DNA of 64,000 bases, from contig NZ_JAJQRC010000002.1 of the NCBI RefSeq assembly GCF_046533115.1, positions 62,001-126,000 of the forward strand, given 5' to 3'. The notes under the pieces were generated by a model. That model was not told where the DNA came from and ran no database searches. It saw nothing but the letters and a program-made list of their open reading frames with translations. The DNA is from JAIRMO01 sp046533115. GTDB lineage: Bacteria; Spirochaetota; Spirochaetia; Treponematales; Breznakiellaceae. The position numbers and the translations under genes are program-made. Shown here in pieces: positions 59,733 to 64,000 of this stretch (positions within the stretch are counted from its first letter, which is position 1; each line of letters starts with the position of its first letter).

Positions 59733-60499
59733 GAGATACCGCCTCGTTTTTTTACGACCGAAATGAGCAGGCTGAGAAGGGATTGGGAAAGGGCCGCAGC
59801 CAAAACCGTGGCTGCGGTCCAGGCAAAAAGCTCCGGCGTTTCAAGCTGGGCCTTAGCCTGCTGCATCCCCGTTCCCAGGGACCGCACGGGCTGTACCAGC
59901 ACCTCAGCAGCCACCACCACCTTCCAGCATAGGGAAAGGGAACTCCGGAGTCCCCCCAGGATAAAGGGGACCAGGGTAGGGATATAGAGCCGCCTGAGGG
60001 TTTCGGCCCGGGACAAGCGGTAGACCCGCAGGAGTTCGACAAGCCGGGGATCCACCGCCCCTATCCCGGTCATGGTATTGGCGGCCATCACGGGGAACAC
60101 CATGAGAAAGGCGGTAAATATCGGGGTCCGTTCCGAACCAAGCCAGAGAAAGGCGATGAGGATCACCGCCATTACCGGGGTAGCGGAGATAACCGAAAAA
60201 AGGGGCCGAAAAAGGGCCGCGGCCCGTTGGTCAAGCCCCGTGGCGATCCCCGCCAAAACTCCCAGGGGTACGGATATAAGGATGCCTAAAACGACCCGGA
60301 CAAAACTATTCCCCAGGGAACGGAGAAAGGTTTCGGTGGTAATGAGGGTGGCGAACCGGATAAAAACCGGCAATGGCCCCGGAAAAAGCAGGATACTTCC
60401 TGAAAACCGGGAGGCGAGTTCCCAGAAAAAGAGAAGAAATAGAACCCCTAAAAATCCGAATACCGGGAAATATCCCCCCGGCTTGTTATTTTTTACCAT
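59729..60499 (-). CDS. SsuC/TauC-type ABC transporter permease
   Basis: A 256-residue inner-membrane permease with about six helices. The coupling EAA-type motif is RLSRAETLRRLYIPTLVPFILGGLRSSLSLCWKVVVAAEV (cited as AETLRRLYIPTLVPFILGGL). Part of the MFS-SsuABC operon, coupled to the ATPase by ATGA overlap. Confidence 0.92.
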   Translation of the reverse strand: MVKNNKPGGYFPVFGFLGVLFLLFFWELASRFSGSILLFPGPLPVFIRFATLITTETFLRSLGNSFVRVVLGILISVPLGVLAGIATGLDQRAAALFRPLFSVISATPVMAVILIAFLWLGSERTPIFTAFLMVFPVMAANTMTGIGAVDPRLVELLRVYRLSRAETLRRLYIPTLVPFILGGLRSSLSLCWKVVVAAEVLVQPVRSLGTGMQQAKAQLETPELFAWTAATVLAAALSQSLLSLLISVVKKRGGIS

Positions 60500-60552
60500 C
60501 CCCTGCTAAGATTCCCTCCTCCGTTATCTAACCCTTTAGAGGGTATAAGTGG

Positions 60553-61509
60553 TTAGAGCTTAAGATAAAAACTATCCGGCGGCAGGGCGTTGCCAATTGC
60601 CGCCGGGGAAAAATCCAGGAAGATCTTAAAAAGGGCTTCCAGGGAGGCCCTGGCCTCTGTCGCAGGGATAAACACGTAATTACTCCGGGGTATGGCGGCG
60701 CTTACCACGGCGGCCCGGAGGCCCAGATCGTGTTTCTCCACCAAGGCCCCTGCTTCTCCAGGATGAGCGATAACCCAGCGGATAGAATTTTCATATTCCG
60801 CCAGAATGGTCCTTACCACATCGGGCCGGGACCGGGCAAAATCGGCATCTACCACCAATACCGTCATGGGAAAATTCCCTTTACCCCCGGCCTTGATCCA
60901 TTCGGCCTCGATATCGGCAACTTCCCGCAGGCCGGGCTTTCCTGTCCGGGCCATGGTGGCGAAGGGTTCCGGGAGCAGGGCGGTAGCGATCCTTCCCGCA
61001 ATCAGGGACTGCGCAATTTCCGGATAGGCCAAGGCATATCCCAGCTGTATATCCCTGCCAGGATTTATCCCCCGGGAGAGGAGAATCCGCCGGAACACCA
61101 AATCCGGGGTTGCCCCCTGACCGGCCACCTCCACGGTCTTCCCCCGGAGATCCTCAATCCCCCGCACCGCCGGATCGGAAGTTAAAAGACTTAACATCCC
61201 CGTCCCTACCACCGCGGCGATTTGCAGGGGCTTTCCCCCGGAGGCTATCTTGGCCGCCACATTAGGGGGCAGGATCCCGACCTTGGCTTCCCCCGAAAGA
61301 AACCGGGCCGCCAGGAGATCCGCCTGGGCCAGGGCTTCCAGGCGGATATTCATCCCCGATACTGCCGGGGGATTTTCAAAAAGCCGGATCATCCCCACCC
61401 CGGAGGGTCCTTTAATGCCGTATATAGTCAGGGACGATTGGGCGCCGAGAAAAGCCGCAAGACATCCGAAAATGAAACAAAAGAACAGACCATGTTTAAA
61501 TGATTTCAT
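60553..61509 (-). CDS. SsuA/NMT1-like periplasmic substrate-binding protein
   Basis: A 318-residue exported binding protein of the ABC-importer NMT1/SsuA family, with a signal peptide ending FLGAQ and conserved GPSGVGMIRLFE and LRGKTVEVAGQGATPDLVFR. Start ATG 61509 follows AGAGGAG at good spacing; the earlier GTG at 61518 lies inside the Shine-Dalgarno region. It overlaps the MFS gene by 14 bases and would deliver a small anionic or pyrimidine-like substrate to SsuC. Confidence 0.9.
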   Translation of the reverse strand: MKSFKHGLFFCFIFGCLAAFLGAQSSLTIYGIKGPSGVGMIRLFENPPAVSGMNIRLEALAQADLLAARFLSGEAKVGILPPNVAAKIASGGKPLQIAAVVGTGMLSLLTSDPAVRGIEDLRGKTVEVAGQGATPDLVFRRILLSRGINPGRDIQLGYALAYPEIAQSLIAGRIATALLPEPFATMARTGKPGLREVADIEAEWIKAGGKGNFPMTVLVVDADFARSRPDVVRTILAEYENSIRWVIAHPGEAGALVEKHDLGLRAAVVSAAIPRSNYVFIPATEARASLEALFKIFLDFSPAAIGNALPPDSFYLKL

Positions 61510-62755
61510 GTTTTTCACTCCTCTTATAACGGTAATATATCAAAGTTGTTATCATTCCGACAAGTAAAAGAAATATATTGAGGATAAAGGGCAGATTACG
61601 GGAAATACCGGAAAGGATCCCTCCTATCCAGCCGAAGGGAGAGGTGGAAAACATGATGATCATGTGCTGAATCGCCATTACCCGGGCCCGTTCGGCAACG
61701 TTCACATGGAGGGCAACCAGGGATTCGGCAAGCATGGCCAGGATTCCCGCGCCGAACCCGTCAAAGACCAGGGACAGGCAGAGTATCCCGTATTTTAAGC
61801 TCCCTTCCACCGGGGTATTTATGAGAATAGTCTGGCCTGCCATATAACTGGCGAAACCTAGGAGCAATGGAGTTCGTAAACTTACCTTGGTAAGGTGGGG
61901 AATGACCGTAAAGAAAAAAACGAGGGCGATGATGGAACGCAGCATGGGGAAAAAGGGCAAAAGGGAATCGGGAACCAAGAGTTTTTTACTAACAATAACC
62001 TGCCAGAAGGTAATGTTGATCATCCCCACGGCGCCCACCAGGGCGGTGATAATAAGGGCGAAGATTGTTCCTTTGGACTTCCCCATGATCCGTAAAACCC
62101 CGCCATACCCGCCCAGGAGGGAGAAGATACTTTTTCCCCGGGTTTCCCGGATCCGTATCATCCCGGTACCGGTTTCTTTGGAACAAATAAAGAGGATTAT
62201 CAATTTAATGGTCATCACCACAAAGGCGTTGGCATAGAGGATCCTAATAGCGGGAACCAGGGTGAACCGGGAGACCAAAATAGACGAAATAGGGGCAAAA
62301 AGGGCGGAAAGCTGAGCCGATACGATTACCAGGGAGTAGATCCGGGTGATCTGGCTTTTTTCGGCATCCTCCACCATGAGGCAATCCCAGGAGTTGGTAG
62401 TCACCTTCATAATGCCGTTAAAAAGGGCGGCAACCAAAAAAAACCAGAAATTCTCCGCCCGAATCCAAATGAGACAGGGAACGGACCAAGCCAAAAAATC
62501 AAAGATGGCAGTGGTTTTTCGTCGGCCGAGCTTATCGGTAATGGCGCCGCTTAAAAAGGCAAAAATCACCTGGGAAAGCATATACACCGAGGCGATAAAC
62601 CCAACTTCGACATCGTTCAGGCCCACGGCGAGCATATAAACCGACGCATAGGGCAGACAGAGGTTCATCGAAAGCCCCCAGAGGGGTTCGGTATATACAC
62701 AAGCCCGCGGATTTCCCCGGAGGCTCACCAGCGTTTTGATAAGCGGATTATTCAT
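61496..62755 (-). CDS. Major facilitator superfamily transporter
   Basis: A 419-residue protein with 12 hydrophobic helices and an MFS motif (ITDKLGRRKTTAIFD) between helices 2 and 3. The substrate is not evident. It is the first gene of the operon with the SsuABC genes and has only a weak Shine-Dalgarno, so transcription may begin close to its ATG. Confidence 0.88.
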   Translation of the reverse strand: MNNPLIKTLVSLRGNPRACVYTEPLWGLSMNLCLPYASVYMLAVGLNDVEVGFIASVYMLSQVIFAFLSGAITDKLGRRKTTAIFDFLAWSVPCLIWIRAENFWFFLVAALFNGIMKVTTNSWDCLMVEDAEKSQITRIYSLVIVSAQLSALFAPISSILVSRFTLVPAIRILYANAFVVMTIKLIILFICSKETGTGMIRIRETRGKSIFSLLGGYGGVLRIMGKSKGTIFALIITALVGAVGMINITFWQVIVSKKLLVPDSLLPFFPMLRSIIALVFFFTVIPHLTKVSLRTPLLLGFASYMAGQTILINTPVEGSLKYGILCLSLVFDGFGAGILAMLAESLVALHVNVAERARVMAIQHMIIMFSTSPFGWIGGILSGISRNLPFILNIFLLLVGMITTLIYYRYKRSEKHEII

Positions 62756-62833
62756 GTTGTTATATAGGGGATCCTACCCCCGTTTAGACTCCATTATCTT
62801 AAAAATTAAAGTTTTGGATACTAATCCTCTCGA

Positions 62834-62861
62834 ATAAAAAAACGCCGGAAAGCTCCGGCGT
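62834..62861 (-). terminator. Terminator after ppdK
   Basis: On the minus strand ACGCCGGA (62861-62854), loop of four, TCCGGCGT (62849-62842), followed by a T-run (A-run at 62836-62842 on the plus strand). It lies 21 bp after the ppdK stop. Confidence 0.85.
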
Positions 62862-62881
62862 CATCGTAATCGAAAAGAGTT

Positions 62882-64000
62882 TTACCTGGTACCGGCCTTG
62901 GTCCCCCGCTTTCCGGTCCTGCCCGGTGTTTTCGCTTTAGCGGATTTAACAGGTTTATCCGCTTTAGCGGCTTTACGCACCTTTTCTGTTTTACCCGTGG
63001 AAGCCTTTTTATTGACCGGACCCGGAGTTGTGTTGTTAATCACCGCTTGGGCTCCCGCAAGCCGGGCAAGAGGTACCCGGTACGGGGAACAGGAAACATA
63101 GTTTATTCCCGCCCGGAAACAAAAATCAATGGTGACGGGATCGCCGCCATGCTCCCCGCAGATACCCACATTAAGATTGGGATTGACCTGGCGCCCCTGC
63201 TCCACGGCGTTCCGGATGAGGAATCCTACCCCTTCTTCGTCAATAGACTTAAAGGGGTCCACATCCAGGACCTGATGCTGCAGATAGGTGGGCAAAAAGG
63301 AGGCCACGTCATCCCGGCTGAAGGCAAAGGTCATCTGGGTAAGATCGTTGGTACCAAAACTGAAAAAATCCGCATATTTGGCAACATGCCCCGCTCGGAG
63401 CGCCGCCCGGGGCACCTCTATCATGGTGCCGATTTTGACCTTGAGTTTTACCCCTTCCTGCTCAAGAACCTGCTTTATCACGGCCTCCGCATTGGGGCGG
63501 ATCAGTTTTAATTCCCGAGCGGTAACCACGATGGGGATCATTATCTCCGGATCCACGGGAATATTTTTCTTGATACAGTCCACCGCGGCCAGGACAATGG
63601 CTTCAACCTGCATATCGTAAATTTCAGGATATGTTATGGCCAGACGGCAGCCCCGATGTCCCAACATGGGGTTTATCTCATGAAGCTTTTCAATCTTGGG
63701 CAGAAGTTTTGCGGGTTTTATATTAAGATAGGCCGCAAGCTCCGCAATTTCCTTTTTGGTCTGGGGAACGAATTCGTGCAGGGGGGGATCCAGGAGCCGG
63801 ATGATCACCGAACGGCCCTCCATGGCACTGAAGATGCCAAAGAAATCCTTCCGCTGGAGGGGGAGTATCTTCCGTAACGCCTCTTTCCGTTTTTCTACCG
63901 TATCCGCCACGATCATAGCCCGGAAGTGGATGAGTTTTTCCTTCTCAAAAAACATATGCTCCGTACGACAAAGTCCCACCCCTTGGGCGCCGAAATCAAA
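62882..64000 (-). CDS. ppdK: Pyruvate phosphate dikinase, 5' end cut by window
   Basis: The C-terminal part (at least 372 residues) of PPDK, which reversibly converts pyruvate, ATP and phosphate to phosphoenolpyruvate, AMP and PPi. Recognised are the swivelling-domain region GVGLCRTEHMFF, the PEP-site MIEVPRAAL, SFGTNDLTQMTF, and the catalytic-Cys motif GICGEHGGDP. After the usual end (about LARLAGAQAVI) there is an unusual tail of about 50 residues rich in Lys, Ala, Thr and Pro. Spirochetes use PPDK in pyrophosphate-dependent glycolysis; family knowledge only. The frame stays open past 64000. Confidence 0.95.
   Translation of the reverse strand, partial: FDFGAQGVGLCRTEHMFFEKEKLIHFRAMIVADTVEKRKEALRKILPLQRKDFFGIFSAMEGRSVIIRLLDPPLHEFVPQTKKEIAELAAYLNIKPAKLLPKIEKLHEINPMLGHRGCRLAITYPEIYDMQVEAIVLAAVDCIKKNIPVDPEIMIPIVVTARELKLIRPNAEAVIKQVLEQEGVKLKVKIGTMIEVPRAALRAGHVAKYADFFSFGTNDLTQMTFAFSRDDVASFLPTYLQHQVLDVDPFKSIDEEGVGFLIRNAVEQGRQVNPNLNVGICGEHGGDPVTIDFCFRAGINYVSCSPYRVPLARLAGAQAVINNTTPGPVNKKASTGKTEKVRKAAKADKPVKSAKAKTPGRTGKRGTKAGTR

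Overview
The window looks like chromosome of a free-living or gut-associated spirochete, most probably a Treponema of the termite-gut type. This is inferred from the gene set and from moderately GC-rich (about half G+C) coding DNA, not from any database match. It is gene-dense, mostly housekeeping, with short intergenic gaps, many 4-bp ATGA overlaps and alternating minus- and plus-strand operons. No rRNA, tRNA, CRISPR array or prophage was seen.

Layout. 1-5.6 kb (minus): the start of an ABC ATPase, then cyaB-like CYTH, metG, a FemAB-like ligase and rnz. 5.6-8.5 kb: an HD-GYP response regulator, an Hpt protein and an outer-membrane barrel. 8.5-14.7 kb (minus): a probable GntR-controlled operon of gntR, an SPFH membrane protein, an ABC ATPase, two FtsX permeases, a LolA-like protein and the barrel. 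14.76-15.40 kb: a REP-associated tyrosine transposase (RAYT) bracketed by inverted copies of the 11-mer GGGACAGAGCT. 15.4-20.9 kb (minus): TPR proteins, an AI-2E family permease and an ACT/UPF0210 pair. 21.2-24.6 kb (plus): phosphoesterase, ParB-like protein, pyridoxal kinase and a peptidase. 24.6-32.7 kb: flavin reductase, pgi, argR, fapA, a phosphoribosyltransferase, rnhB, a PUR-domain protein and a phosphohexomutase. 32.9-35.1 kb (plus): an aromatic amino acid operon (DAHP synthase, prephenate dehydrogenase) behind an attenuator. 35.1-42 kb (minus): leuS, cimA and a JAB-DinG helicase fusion. 42-47.4 kb: a structured leader plus a beta-helix lipoprotein, vapBC, a cysteine desulfurase and thiI. 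47.5-52.3 kb (minus): galK, surE, TPR and NHL proteins. 52.5-55.6 kb (plus): a complete biotin-uptake operon, birA-bioY-ecfA-ecfT. 56-59 kb: two RlpA/SPOR paralogues with repeat-rich linkers. 59-62.8 kb (minus): an MFS protein and an SsuABC-type importer. 62.9-64 kb: the 3' part of ppdK.

Two signals stand out. (1) Upstream of the DAHP synthase there is a consensus promoter, a Shine-Dalgarno, a 44-codon leader ORF with six consecutive tyrosine codons (33005-33022), and a strong intrinsic terminator (33095-33135). This is the full layout of a ribosome-mediated tyrosine attenuator. (2) The 11-mer GGGACAGAGCT occurs 14 times perfectly in the first 24 kb and, by eye, never perfectly in the remaining 40 kb. 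Two copies flank the RAYT; twelve lie inside protein-coding genes, always in frame. One pair forms a 14-bp-stem REPIN-like hairpin within a peptidase gene. The 11-mer and its neighbouring G have no stop codon in any of the six frames, so a RAYT-linked element appears to be tolerated within proteins here.

Other regulatory features read from the sequence are a BirA-type operator over the birA start codon, a GntR-type operator over the gntR start, an ARG box upstream of argR, and promoters placed so close to start codons (gntR, the desulfurase, birA) that leaderless mRNAs are likely. All coordinates and motif matches were read by eye; no searches or folding were run.
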